DNA of 64,000 nt, taken from the NCBI RefSeq assembly GCF_900129245.1, contig NZ_FQUT01000015.1:39381-103380 (forward strand). Direction: 5' to 3'. The stretch's first letter is position 1. Each line of letters opens with the position of its first letter. The notes under the pieces were generated by a model. That model had not been told where the DNA came from, made no database searches, and saw nothing but the letters and a program-made list of their open reading frames with translations. The position numbers and the translations under genes are program-made. The DNA is from Chryseobacterium arachidis. Its GTDB lineage: Bacteria; Bacteroidota; Bacteroidia; Flavobacteriales; Weeksellaceae. Shown here in pieces: positions 42,283 to 51,117 of the stretch.

Positions 42283-42568
42283 GATTTGCTTCCAGATTTG
42301 CTTTCAGTTCAGCCCAGCCTCCGCCGTTGTAGCCGTCCTTCAATCCCTGAGAATTAAGATATTCTAAAGCTTTTCCGCTTCTGTTTCCACTTCTGCAAAA
42401 CAAAATGACCGGCTTTTCAATAGAAAGAATTTCATCCTGTCTGTCTTCTACTTCTCCTAAGGGAATATTTTTAGCGCCTTCTATATTTCCGTCCATTTCC
42501 AATTCCATAGGTTCACGAACGTCGATTAATTCATAATTTCCTGATTTTATAACTTCTGCTAAAGACAT
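42269..42568 (-). CDS. Single-domain rhodanese
   Basis: A 99-residue rhodanese homology domain with no other part. The active loop is CRSGNRS, with the persulfide cysteine at C58; LIDVREPMELEMDGNI is the front motif. It transfers sulfane sulfur, usually to cyanide or protein acceptors. It is cytoplasmic and reads alone. The terminator hairpin begins inside the last codons. Confidence 0.9.
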   Translation of the reverse strand: MSLAEVIKSGNYELIDVREPMELEMDGNIEGAKNIPLGEVEDRQDEILSIEKPVILFCRSGNRSGKALEYLNSQGLKDGYNGGGWAELKANLEANQGTF

Positions 42569-42676
42569 AGTTTAAATATTTTGTGTTAAAAAAATTATTA
42601 ATGGATAAATGAAATACTCATTTTCCAAACTCCAAACAAATTTATAAAATAATCTTAATTTTGCACTATAAAATTC

Positions 42677-43615
42677 ATGAATTCAAACGCTGAAAAATAT
42701 TCACAATTAATAAAGTCTAAAGCAAAAAGTTTTGGGTTTCAAAGCTGTGGAATTTCGAAAGCAGATTTTCTGGAAGAAGATGCCAAACCATTGGAAGCCT
42801 GGCTGAAGAATAATTTTCATGGTGAAATGAAATACATGGAAAATTATTTTGATAAAAGACTCGATCCAAGATTGCTGGTGGAGGGTTCAAAATCAGTCAT
42901 TTCCCTTTCTTATAATTACTTTCCGGAAGAAAAAATTTCTACCATTGAAAATTTTAAGATCTCAAAATATGCTTATGCAGAAGATTATCATGAAGTGATT
43001 AAAGACATTCTCCGAGAAATGGTCGCCGAGTTGCAAGAGGAGATCGGTGAGTTCGGTTTTCGTGTTTTTGTAGATTCTGCGCCTGTTTTGGAAAGAAGTT
43101 GGGCTAGAAAATCAGGAATTGGATGGGTGGGTAAAAATGCCAATTTAATTACCAAACAAAACGGTTCGTTCTATTTTTTAGCAGAAATTATCTGTGATCT
43201 GGAATTAATTGCCGATCATGAAACCACCAATCACTGCGGAACCTGCAGGAAATGTATCGATGCATGTCCTACCAATGCCATCATTTCTGAAAAACTGGTG
43301 GATGGAAGCAAGTGTATTTCCTATGCAACGATTGAACTGAAAGATGCTATTCCCGATTATTTTAAAGATAAGATGGACGATTGGATGTTCGGCTGCGATG
43401 TCTGTCAGGATGTTTGTCCCTGGAACCGATTTTCGGCACCGAATCTTCAGAGTAAATTCAGTCCGAATGAAGCTTTGAAGAATTTCAAAAAAGGGGAGTG
43501 GAGAGAATTAACTCAGGAATTGTTCTCAGAAATTTTTAGAAAATCTCCCGTAAAACGTACAAAATTTGCAGGACTGAAACGAAATATTGAATTTTTGGAA
43601 AAATCTTCAGAGTAA
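42677..43615 (+). CDS. queG: Epoxyqueuosine reductase
   Basis: A 312-residue cobalamin- and Fe-S-dependent enzyme that makes the last step of queuosine in tRNA. Two [4Fe-4S] motifs appear in CGTCRKCIDACPTNA and CDVCQDVCPW. SWARKSGIGWVGKNANLI is a conserved block of the family. A TAATTTTG box at 42656-42663 predicts a leader of only about 10 nt. Confidence 0.95.
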   Translation: MNSNAEKYSQLIKSKAKSFGFQSCGISKADFLEEDAKPLEAWLKNNFHGEMKYMENYFDKRLDPRLLVEGSKSVISLSYNYFPEEKISTIENFKISKYAYAEDYHEVIKDILREMVAELQEEIGEFGFRVFVDSAPVLERSWARKSGIGWVGKNANLITKQNGSFYFLAEIICDLELIADHETTNHCGTCRKCIDACPTNAIISEKLVDGSKCISYATIELKDAIPDYFKDKMDDWMFGCDVCQDVCPWNRFSAPNLQSKFSPNEALKNFKKGEWRELTQELFSEIFRKSPVKRTKFAGLKRNIEFLEKSSE

Positions 43616-43991
43616 AAATAGCTTACGTTTTTGCGGATAAACCCTTATCCGGAATTTTTGAAGTTCCAGAGTAAAGCGGGTTGTCGACCATCCCTTAAAT
43701 TTTCTGTCTTTAAGGAGGTGAAGATTTTTACAAGTAGAAATGATGAAAAGTCTTTCCTAAAAAGAAAAATTAACTTTCGGAAGATTAAATCTCACCAAAA
43801 ATCAACGTTTTTTTTGTACTCTTTTTGGAGCTACTTTTACTCTTACTTTAAATCTTTTGTTAGATTTCGTGTTTTTGTGCATATTTTTAATATATTTTGT
43901 ACTTAAATTTAGCGAAAATTTCGATTAAAACAAATACTTTTACGAAAAATTGTAGATTAAATTTTTATTAATTATTTTAAAAAACATAAAG
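43616..43991 (+). other. Intergenic region without a recognisable gene
   Basis: No gene, repeat with known copies or clear promoter was identified. An open frame of 91 codons (43631-43906) is Lys/Phe-rich with no start context and is rejected. TTCGTG words near 43867 resemble those near 3718 and 41597. The last 70 nt are almost pure A/T. Confidence 0.5.
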
Positions 43992-44669
43992 GTGAAAAAA
44001 ATGTTATTTCTTATTCTCAAAACTTTAGGAATCATTGTAGGAATTATTGTTTTCTACGTTGCAATGGGTTATTTACTGCCTTTTATTGAAGTTTCAGCGA
44101 AAGATGACGGACAGAGGAAAGAAATTCCGATTTATATTTACACCAACGGAGTTCACACGGATATCGTAATGCCCGTTAAGAACGATTTACAGGATTGGAG
44201 CACGAAAATTCCCTTCAATAATATAAAATCCAAACAGGTTGATTATAATTTCGTTGGCATAGGTTGGGGAGATAAAGGTTTCTATCTCGACACTCCGACT
44301 TGGGCCGATCTGAAGTTTTCTACGGCTTTTAAGGCGGCATTCTGGCTAAGCGAGTCGGCAATGCATTGTACATATTACAAAGCAATGAAAGAAGGTGACG
44401 ACTGTAAAATAATTATGATCAGTAAAAATCAATATAAAGATTTAGTGAAATTTGTGGATGAAAAATTTGATAAAGATGCAAATGGAAACTATGTTTTGAT
44501 TCCTACTGATGCGGTGTACGGCGATAATGATGCATTCTATGATGCACAGGGAAAATACAGTTTTCTTGATACCTGCAATACCTGGGCGAACGATGCTTTA
44601 AAAGCTGCCGGGCAAAAAGCTGCTCTTTGGACGCCCACAGATTCCGGGATTTTCCAGCATTACAAATAA
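43992..44669 (+). CDS. TIGR02117 (DUF2459) family protein
   Basis: A 225-residue protein with an N-terminal membrane anchor (about residues 5-30). PIYIYTNGVHTDIVMPV, FVGIGWGDKGFYLDTPTWAD and FLDTCNTWANDALKAAG are hallmark blocks of the family called TIGR02117/DUF2459, of unknown function. The conserved His, Asp and Cys suggest a hydrolase-like active site. The reading frame opens with GTG at 43992; an ATG three codons later is possible. Six bases separate it from the L,D-transpeptidase pseudogene, so both share a transcript. Confidence 0.82.
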   Translation: MKKMLFLILKTLGIIVGIIVFYVAMGYLLPFIEVSAKDDGQRKEIPIYIYTNGVHTDIVMPVKNDLQDWSTKIPFNNIKSKQVDYNFVGIGWGDKGFYLDTPTWADLKFSTAFKAAFWLSESAMHCTYYKAMKEGDDCKIIMISKNQYKDLVKFVDEKFDKDANGNYVLIPTDAVYGDNDAFYDAQGKYSFLDTCNTWANDALKAAGQKAALWTPTDSGIFQHYK

Positions 44670-44675
44670 CTTCCG

Positions 44676-45328
44676 GTGAATTTTTTACGTGTAATTCTTT
44701 CCATTTTTCTTTTGGTTTCATGTAAAATGGAATCAAATAAAGAAAATATCAGCCATGATCAAATTCCTGAAATTCCTGTTGAAAACAAACCTGAAGTCAA
44801 TTCAGATAAAATAAAAAGTAAAGCTCAGGAAGCCTTACAGTTCTGCCAATCCAAGAATTTTAATACAGACTTTTGCATTTTGATTGATATGAGTCTTCAT
44901 TCAGGGGTGAAAAGATTTTTTGTTTGGGATTTTAAGACAAATTCCGTTTCAAAACAATATTTGGTTGGTCACGGTTGCGGTTCAAATCAGTGGAGTAGTG
45001 ACGAATCGAAGGATGCTCCCAAGTTCAGCAATGAAGACGGAAGTCATCTTTCGGCACTGGGAAATACAAACTGGAAGGACGGGGTTACAGCGATTGGGGA
45101 ATTCATGTGAAATACCTGATGCATGGTTTGGAGGAAACCAACAGCAATTCTTTGAAAAGGTTTATTGTTTTTCACTCGTGGAATCTGATGAGTGATGAAG
45201 AAGTTTTTCCAAAAGGTTCTCCCGAAGGATGGGGATGTCCCACGATTTCCAATAATGCCATGAAAGAAATCGATCCTATTCTTCAAAGTTCTGAGAAACC
45301 TGTTTTGATGTGGATTTTTAATAAGTGA
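44676..45328 (+). pseudogene. Murein L,D-transpeptidase-like lipoprotein, frameshifted
   Basis: Two overlapping frames (44676-45110 and 45059-45328) together encode one lipoprotein (lipobox LLVSC, residue 16) of the murein L,D-transpeptidase catalytic-domain family. The first frame ends with HLSALGN and out-of-frame residues; the second continues with KYKLEGRGYSDWGIHVKYLM, then the catalytic IVFHSW and GWGCPTIS. Adding one base in GGGAAA (45059-45064) restores a single frame of about 217 residues. The cause may be true inactivation, slippage in the G/A run or a sequencing error. Start is GTG. Confidence 0.85.
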
Positions 45329-45336
45329 GTATATTG

Positions 45337-45450
45337 GGAGCTATTTCCCGCTTTCCGCACTCGCTATTTTTTATGATTCTGCGCGGCGGCGGAGCCGCCG
45401 CGCAGAATCATAAAAAATGAGCTCAAACAAATGCTGCAATCGGGGCTAGG
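45337..45450 (+). repeat. Dispersed hairpin element, copy B
   Basis: The left flank AGCTATTTCCCGCTTTCCGC is identical to copy A. The stem is perfect over 25 bp (45366-45390 with 45394-45418) with a GGA loop; its core GCGCGGCGGC differs from copies A and C. The right flank has GAGCTCAAACA, then ATGCTGCAATCGGGGCTAGG. It follows the frameshifted transpeptidase by 8 bp. Confidence 0.87.
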
Positions 45451-45599
45451 ATAACAGCCGATTTTAAAACGTACACGGACTATTCACTAAAAATTTATGC
45501 AATCTGAAAAATCATACTGATATTTTAATTCAAAAGTTTCAGATTAGAATTTTTAGTCTGATTTTTGTATAACAAAATCTGTTATTTAAACCTGTCATC

Positions 45600-46058
45600 A
45601 TGAAACATCAGCTCTACCGCGAACAGCAATTAAACTGCGATATCGAAACCGCATGGAAATTCTTTTCTTCCGCCAATAATCTGGAAAAAATCACCCCGAA
45701 AGACATGAAATTCGTTGTGTTAACCCATTTTAAAAACGATGAGATTTTTGAGGGAATGATCATCGATTATTTCGTTTCACCTTTATTGGGTATCAAAATG
45801 AAATGGAAAACAGAGATTATTCAGGTTGATTTTCAAAAGAGCTTTACAGATTTTCAGAAAAACGGACCGTACAAATTATGGCACCACCATCATGAATTTA
45901 TAGAAAACGAAAATGGCGTTTTGATGAAAGATACGGTAGATTATAAACTTCCTTTGGGATTTTTGGGAGAAATAGCACACAAACTTTTCGTCAGAAGCAA
46001 GCTGGAGCATATTTTTAATTACCGATACCAAATTCTGGAAGATCGTTTCAATCAATAA
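45600..46058 (+). CDS. SRPBCC-fold protein
   Basis: A 152-residue protein of the START/SRPBCC fold with the Bacteroidetes pattern QQLNCDIETAWKFFSSANNL and GPYKLWHHHHEF, then DTVDYKLPLGFLG. Members bind hydrophobic ligands in a deep cavity. The photolyase gene starts 5 bp after it; this pairing suggests a co-regulated light or DNA-repair response, which is inference. Confidence 0.8.
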   Translation: MKHQLYREQQLNCDIETAWKFFSSANNLEKITPKDMKFVVLTHFKNDEIFEGMIIDYFVSPLLGIKMKWKTEIIQVDFQKSFTDFQKNGPYKLWHHHHEFIENENGVLMKDTVDYKLPLGFLGEIAHKLFVRSKLEHIFNYRYQILEDRFNQ

Positions 46059-46063
46059 ATTTC

Positions 46064-47371
46064 ATGAGTAAATCCAAAATGAAGAATAAAATAAATATTT
46101 TCTGGTTCAGAAGAGATCTTAGATTAAAGGATAATTGCGGTTTGCATCACGCATTGAAAAATGGTTTGAAAGTATTGCCGATTTTTATTTTTGATACCGA
46201 TATTTTAGATCAATTAGAAAATAAATCCGATAGACGAGTTGATTATATTCATCAGGTTTTAACTGAAATCAATGAAGAATTAAAAACTCATACAAGCGGA
46301 TTGTCTGTTTTCCATGGAAATCCTTTGGATATATTTAAAAAACTAGCCCAAGATTTTGATATTGAAGCCGTTTTCTGCAATGAAGATTACGAGCCTCAAG
46401 CGATAAAACGTGATAAAGAAGTTGAAAATTTTCTTCGTAAAAATGAAATTGATTTTAAAAGCTTTAAAGATCAGGTGATTTTTGCAAAAGAGGAAGTGGT
46501 GAAAAAAGATGGATTGCCCTACACGGTTTTCACGCCTTACTCTAAAAAATGGAAAGAAGCTTTACATTTGAATGCCATTGAAAATTATCCAACCGATTTT
46601 TCTCTTTTTTTGCAGTATTCCGCACCGAAAATTCCGGATTTGAAGGATATTGGATTTGAGAAAACTGATCTTTACTTTCAGAAGCCTGCTCTAAAGAAAT
46701 CAATCATTGACGATTACGATCAATACAGGGATTTTCCGGCTTTGGATCATACAACACGTTTGGGAATTGCATTACGTTTCGGAACAATTTCCGTAAGAAA
46801 ATGTGTTCAGTTTGCCTCAGAACACAACGAAACCTGGCTGAATGAGTTGATCTGGCGAGAGTTTTTTATGCAGATTCTGTATCACTTTCCGAAAGTGGTC
46901 CGTCATTCATTCAAAGAAAAATATGATAATATCCAATGGCGGAATGACGAAAAAGAATTTAAGCTCTGGTGCGAAGGAAAAACTGGATATCCCATTGTGG
47001 ATGCCGGAATGCGACAGCTGAATGAAACGGGATTTATGCATAACAGAGTAAGAATGGTGGTGGCAAGTTTCTTAACAAAACATTTGCTGATCGACTGGCG
47101 CTGGGGCGAAGCATATTTTGCAGAAAAATTATTGGATTACGAACTGTCTTCCAACAACGGAAACTGGCAATGGGCAGCAGGTTGTGGCTGTGATGCTGCA
47201 CCTTATTTCAGAGTTTTTAATCCTTCGGAACAGACTAAAAAATTCGATAAAGATCAAAAGTATATCAAGCAGTGGCTTTCAGAAAAAGAGATGAATATTG
47301 AACCGATGGTAGAGCATGTTTTTGCCAGAAAAAGAGCTTTGGAAGTTTACGGAAAAGCGGTAAAGGAATAA
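46064..47371 (+). CDS. Class I cryptochrome/DNA photolyase
   Basis: A 435-residue flavoprotein. The antenna-binding N-terminal domain begins NIFWFRRDLRLKDN. The FAD domain has LNELIWREFFMQIL, GYPIVDAGMRQLNETGFMHN and SSNNGNWQWAAGCG, which carry the electron-transfer tryptophans and FAD contacts of CPD photolyases. It repairs UV dimers using blue light. The first codon may be ATG at 46064 or 46079. It is coupled to the SRPBCC gene 5 bp upstream. Confidence 0.92.
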   Translation: MSKSKMKNKINIFWFRRDLRLKDNCGLHHALKNGLKVLPIFIFDTDILDQLENKSDRRVDYIHQVLTEINEELKTHTSGLSVFHGNPLDIFKKLAQDFDIEAVFCNEDYEPQAIKRDKEVENFLRKNEIDFKSFKDQVIFAKEEVVKKDGLPYTVFTPYSKKWKEALHLNAIENYPTDFSLFLQYSAPKIPDLKDIGFEKTDLYFQKPALKKSIIDDYDQYRDFPALDHTTRLGIALRFGTISVRKCVQFASEHNETWLNELIWREFFMQILYHFPKVVRHSFKEKYDNIQWRNDEKEFKLWCEGKTGYPIVDAGMRQLNETGFMHNRVRMVVASFLTKHLLIDWRWGEAYFAEKLLDYELSSNNGNWQWAAGCGCDAAPYFRVFNPSEQTKKFDKDQKYIKQWLSEKEMNIEPMVEHVFARKRALEVYGKAVKE

Positions 47372-47530
47372 TTACCGGTGAATGTACGATTATAAAAATT
47401 CCGATTATTTTTAGATAGTAATAAAATTTAAATAAACTAAAAATCAGTATTTTATAGCAGCTTATTTTAAAGGCTTTTGATTGGTTTCGGAAATATTAAA
47501 ATATGAACTAATTTGAGAATATTATAAATT

Positions 47531-47560
47531 AAAAGTGATGATCTTTTCATCACTTTTTTA
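47531..47560. terminator. Bidirectional terminator
   Basis: AAAAGTGATGA and TCATCACTTTT pair over 11 bp with A and T tracts at the ends. It serves the HxlR gene on the minus strand and may also stop transcripts from the photolyase gene. Confidence 0.8.
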
Positions 47561-47570
47561 TTGTGAAATT

Positions 47571-47927
47571 TTATTTTCTTTGCTGAATATAGTTTTTACC
47601 CCAATTATCGAGAGCTAAAAACACGGTTTCTAATGATTTTCCCAGATCGGTAAGCTTATATTCTACTTTTGGAGGTACTTCAGGATGAACAATTCTTATC
47701 AAAAGCTGGTCTTCTTCCATTTCTCTCAACTGCATCGTTAAGGTTTTATCCGAAATTTCACCAAGGTTTTCACGCAATTCGGAAAATCTCATGATCTCGC
47801 GGGAACGGATCGCTTTATAGATTTTAAGCTTCCATTTGCCACCCAAAATGGCAAGCGCAGCCTCCACGGCACAATCGGAATTCGGATTATTTTCACAATC
47901 TAAAGTTGAAATTCTATTATAGCTCAT
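47571..47927 (-). CDS. HxlR-family transcriptional regulator
   Basis: A 118-residue winged-helix regulator. LAILGGKWKLKIYKAIRS and FSELRENLGEISDKTLTMQL are the HxlR signature. A cysteine at residue 11 and another near 19 could sense thiol or electrophile stress, as in some members. The divergent SDR gene is the probable target, with an inverted repeat at 48000-48017 between them. Confidence 0.9.
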   Translation of the reverse strand: MSYNRISTLDCENNPNSDCAVEAALAILGGKWKLKIYKAIRSREIMRFSELRENLGEISDKTLTMQLREMEEDQLLIRIVHPEVPPKVEYKLTDLGKSLETVFLALDNWGKNYIQQRK

Positions 47928-47999
47928 CGATGAATTTTTTTAAAATTTTTTTCCTTTACAACTGTCTTAGAGTCAGTAAGGCAAACTTGGAAGATAGTT

Positions 48000-48017
48000 A
48001 CTTACCTGTCTGTAAGT
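48000..48017. promoter_or_regulatory. Predicted HxlR operator
   Basis: ACTTAC, 6 nt, GTAAGT: a perfect inverted repeat in the divergent intergenic region, resembling sites known for HxlR-type regulators (TACTTAC...GTAAGTA). A TTG at 48020 and a near -7 box TTACTTTG (48043-48050) for the SDR gene lie just downstream. Confidence 0.6.
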
Positions 48018-48068
48018 TGTTGTTTTATAGTTGTTTTGTCTTTTACTTTGCATAAGAATTTAAAAATT

Positions 48069-48809
48069 ATGACAAAAAATATTGTAATTACAGGAGGATC
48101 TTCCGGTATAGGTAAAGGTATTGCATTTTATTTTTATAACAAAGGATGGAATGTATTAACTACAGGTAGAGACGTACAGAAATTAGAGGAAATTAAAAAT
48201 GAAATGCCTCAGATGAATACTATTGTTTATGACAGTATGCAGGACGGTTCAGAAACTGCCATTGTTGATTTTATTAAAATAAATTGGAATGGCAGACTTG
48301 ATGTTTTGGTCAACAATGCAGGGCATGTGGAATTGGGAGAACTACATGGAATTACACAGAAATCAATGGAAAATATGTACAAAGCTCATCTTATCAGTCC
48401 CTCCGTTCTTTCTTCGGCTTGTCTTCCCTTTTTATCCGAAACGCAGGGGCAGATATTAAATATAAGCAGCAGCCACGGAATCAAGCCGTATGCACAGACA
48501 ACCGCGTATGGTTCTGCAAAAGCCGCTTTAAATATGATAACGAAAATCTGGGCACTCGAGCTTGCCCCTCAGGGAATTCGGGTGAATGCTATTGCTCCCG
48601 GGCCGACAGAAACTCCTATCCTTAAAAAAGCAGGATTTGACGAGAAGAATATTCAGGCGATCCATGAAAATGAAAGTTCTTCAATCCCTTTAAAACGAAG
48701 AGGACAGGTGGACGATATTGTGGCAAAAGCAGTTTTATTACTGAATTCCGGCTCCGAATGGACGACAGGAGTTATCCTTCCGGTGGATGGCGGGCTTTCT
48801 ATTAGTTAA
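48069..48809 (+). CDS. SDR family oxidoreductase, HxlR-controlled
   Basis: A 246-residue classical short-chain dehydrogenase. The cofactor loop is TGGSSGIGKG at the front, NNAG lies near residue 85, the catalytic serine in NISSSHG, and the Tyr-Lys pair in YGSAKAALN. The C-terminal PVDGGLSIS is typical. The start at 48069 fits the family; 11 codons upstream would add a poor N-terminus. The divergent HxlR gene and the inverted repeat between them suggest induction by an electrophile or quinone. Confidence 0.88.
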   Translation: MTKNIVITGGSSGIGKGIAFYFYNKGWNVLTTGRDVQKLEEIKNEMPQMNTIVYDSMQDGSETAIVDFIKINWNGRLDVLVNNAGHVELGELHGITQKSMENMYKAHLISPSVLSSACLPFLSETQGQILNISSSHGIKPYAQTTAYGSAKAALNMITKIWALELAPQGIRVNAIAPGPTETPILKKAGFDEKNIQAIHENESSSIPLKRRGQVDDIVAKAVLLLNSGSEWTTGVILPVDGGLSIS

Positions 48810-48842
48810 GAATTTGCTTTAAATTTATTAAAAAGATTGGTG

Positions 48843-49343
48843 TCATTTATTGATGCCAATTTTTTTTAAGGCTGTGGTATTCAGATATATTTCATCAAAA
48901 TGAAGAAGAGATTCTACATCCGTGTACACTTGAGGCAACAAATCATTTTTAGTAAAAGACAATTCGATGGCCGGATTATAGGTAGCTTCAATTCTTACGA
49001 CAGAATAGCCGTTGTATGCCAGTTTAAAACCTTCAAAAATACATTTTTTCCTGGCTTTTTGATACAGCTTGTATTCATTGATCGCCTCGTTGTCAGTAAG
49101 ATCATCTGTTTTGGAGCTGTTGTTTTCAAACGATTTTCTATTCTCGTAATGTTGAGGTTCTTTCAGAATCTGACCATTAGAATCTACAGGAATAAACATT
49201 CCCAATGTTAAATCTTTCTTCAGAAGCTGGGCATAATTTTTCATCAGATTCAATGTCTGGAGGTCGGCATATCCTTCATTTGCATAATATTCAATGACGA
49301 AATCCGTCATAGAGATCAATTTTCGGGAGACATTGGTCGGCAT
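48843..49343 (-). CDS. Hypothetical protein
   Basis: A 166-residue soluble protein that I do not recognise. It has a Ser/Asn-rich middle and FKLAYNGYSVVRIEATYNPA followed by an acidic C-terminal part. Composition and codon use resemble neighbouring genes, so it is probably real. It is convergent with the SDR gene with 33 bp between the stops. Confidence 0.55.
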   Translation of the reverse strand: MPTNVSRKLISMTDFVIEYYANEGYADLQTLNLMKNYAQLLKKDLTLGMFIPVDSNGQILKEPQHYENRKSFENNSSKTDDLTDNEAINEYKLYQKARKKCIFEGFKLAYNGYSVVRIEATYNPAIELSFTKNDLLPQVYTDVESLLHFDEIYLNTTALKKIGINK

Positions 49344-49462
49344 AAGTGGTATATCTAGATGTGAGAGTAAATTGAAATTTTTTTGAAAAGCGAAAATAAA
49401 TAAATTGTTAAAAATGATACAAGTGATTTCTTTAAGTAACTCAAATTTAAACAGATTCTAAA

Positions 49463-49497
49463 TTAAAAAACCTCCGGAAATATTTTCCAGAGGTCTT
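49463..49497 (-). terminator. Terminator of the SGNH hydrolase gene
   Basis: ACCTC and GAGGT plus the inner GGAAA and TTTCC pair with one mismatch; T follows on the minus strand. Confidence 0.7.
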
Positions 49498-49517
49498 GCA
49501 TCATTAGGTTAATAGTT

Positions 49518-50987
49518 TTATTGTTCTTTTCTCATTTTCTTTAAGATGGTCATAAGCCATTCTGCAAGTTTCGTATTGTCATATATTTCGTGTATTACGG
49601 AAATAGGTTGGGTATAAAGTGTGTCGGATTGGATAATTTCGTCCCAATTCAGAGCGTTTGGATTTGCATCAGGAACGCCTGCGTTTTGCATGACTTTTAA
49701 AGTTTCGTAGGCAATCAATCCATGGGCAATGGCTGAAGGATGAACGCCATCAAGAGAAAATATCCCGCCTTGCTTTAAATTTCCATCAGTATCGGCATGG
49801 TAATATTTCGTATTTGGGAGTGGATATTGGAAGTCAAAATATTCCGGAAACTCATAGGTCGGCGCTCCTCCGTTTCTTTTGAAAGCCATGCTGTCCAGCA
49901 TCTGGCTGTAATCGATAATTGTATATCTTCCTGGGTGTGTAACGTTTCTGTCAGCAACTAATCTTTTGATAATTTTATTGTATTCCCTAATACATTTATC
50001 AATATGAGTAACCTGATTGAAGCCTAAATTAATTCCTGTCTTAAAAGCAAAATCTTCATCAAACGGAAAATAAGTATAATATTTAGAATAAATAACATCT
50101 TCTTTTTCACCAGTCTGCTGGTTTTCTACTTTTACAGTAAAAGTTTCGCCCACCCCTTTTGCTAAAGGTGCAATGGTTACCAGCGGAACGGTTCCCAAAA
50201 ATACTTTTGTGTCTTTACCTTCTAAAATTCTGTCTATTCTGTTGAGTAATTCCCTGTAATCTGCTTCAAAATCTTTTGGATGCCAAAGGTTATAAACTTT
50301 CTTATTTTCATCTGCAAAAGTATCACTAGGTGCGTTTGTAATTTCACCCTTACCTTTTGTAAAATGAACTTTTAAATCTACAATGGTTCCCAAAGCATTA
50401 TTAGCACCTAACCAAATGATCACATTTTCAACACCTTCTTTATCAGAATGATACTTCAGCCAGTCCAATTGAGATTTTTTGTCATGTTCAGGTAGAAGCT
50501 GAGGATTCAAAACACGGAGTGCCGTTCTCAAAAAGCTATTGTCCACACTGGAATATATTCCGTTTCTTGTTCTATTCGCTTCAATTTGTTTTTTACAATA
50601 TTTAGGCGTCATCAGCCAGGAATCTGAAACATTGAAACCTCTTACAGCAACATTGTCAAAATATTCCTGACCTCCCTCGTAAGGCTGATCGGCTGCACCT
50701 TTTCCTCTTTCATAATATTTTTCCACCTCATTAAGATAGGCAGGAATTGTTTTAGCTAAAGCATGTACCCATTCCAAAGTGCTTATACCGGAACCATACG
50801 CTTTTTCAAGTCTTCTGAAAACCTCTTCAATATTTACAGGCATTCCTTCTTTTGGCCAGGTCGGATACTGATAATTTTTAATTCCTAATTGCTGGGCAAT
50901 TAAAGTAGAGTAGCAGAGTTCTGTTTTTGCAGCGGCTCCGGACATAAATCCGTGACTGATGCTGTCTCCGATAGTGAATAATTTCAT
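49518..50987 (-). CDS. SGNH/GDSL hydrolase
   Basis: A 489-residue esterase-type protein. Block I is GDSISHG (nucleophile S9), block III is WLGANNALG, and block V is LDGVHPSA with D413 and H416. It is larger than typical GDSL enzymes because of a 200-residue insertion. No signal peptide is present, so it is cytoplasmic or exported by an unknown route. The gene is divergent from the TetR gene; the TetR operator at 51078 lies 91 bp from its start and could control it too. Confidence 0.82.
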   Translation of the reverse strand: MKLFTIGDSISHGFMSGAAAKTELCYSTLIAQQLGIKNYQYPTWPKEGMPVNIEEVFRRLEKAYGSGISTLEWVHALAKTIPAYLNEVEKYYERGKGAADQPYEGGQEYFDNVAVRGFNVSDSWLMTPKYCKKQIEANRTRNGIYSSVDNSFLRTALRVLNPQLLPEHDKKSQLDWLKYHSDKEGVENVIIWLGANNALGTIVDLKVHFTKGKGEITNAPSDTFADENKKVYNLWHPKDFEADYRELLNRIDRILEGKDTKVFLGTVPLVTIAPLAKGVGETFTVKVENQQTGEKEDVIYSKYYTYFPFDEDFAFKTGINLGFNQVTHIDKCIREYNKIIKRLVADRNVTHPGRYTIIDYSQMLDSMAFKRNGGAPTYEFPEYFDFQYPLPNTKYYHADTDGNLKQGGIFSLDGVHPSAIAHGLIAYETLKVMQNAGVPDANPNALNWDEIIQSDTLYTQPISVIHEIYDNTKLAEWLMTILKKMRKEQ

Positions 50988-51077
50988 GGCAGTTTTAGTT
51001 ATAAGTTTTACAGTTCGAATTTACATCTAAATAAAAATGAACACAATCACCTTTTTGTGTTATATTTTCATTAAAAT

Positions 51078-51091
51078 ACAGACTTGTCTGT
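51078..51091. promoter_or_regulatory. TetR operator O1
   Basis: ACAGAC-TT-GTCTGT. Its centre provides the TTG (51084-51086) of the TetR promoter, so binding would block transcription of the regulator's own gene. Confidence 0.8.
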
Positions 51092-51114
51092 TTATTTTAA
51101 TTTAATTACCTTTG
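51084..51114 (+). promoter_or_regulatory. Promoter of the TetR gene
   Basis: TTG at 51084-51086, 20-nt spacer, TACCTTTG at 51107-51114. The ATG at 51118 follows after 3 nt, implying a leaderless transcript. Confidence 0.8.
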
Positions 51115-51117
51115 AAT

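Noticed and set aside
43631..43906. Open frame of 91 codons
   Set aside because: Lys/Phe-rich composition, no initiation context and no domain; it lies in A/T-rich spacer DNA after queG.
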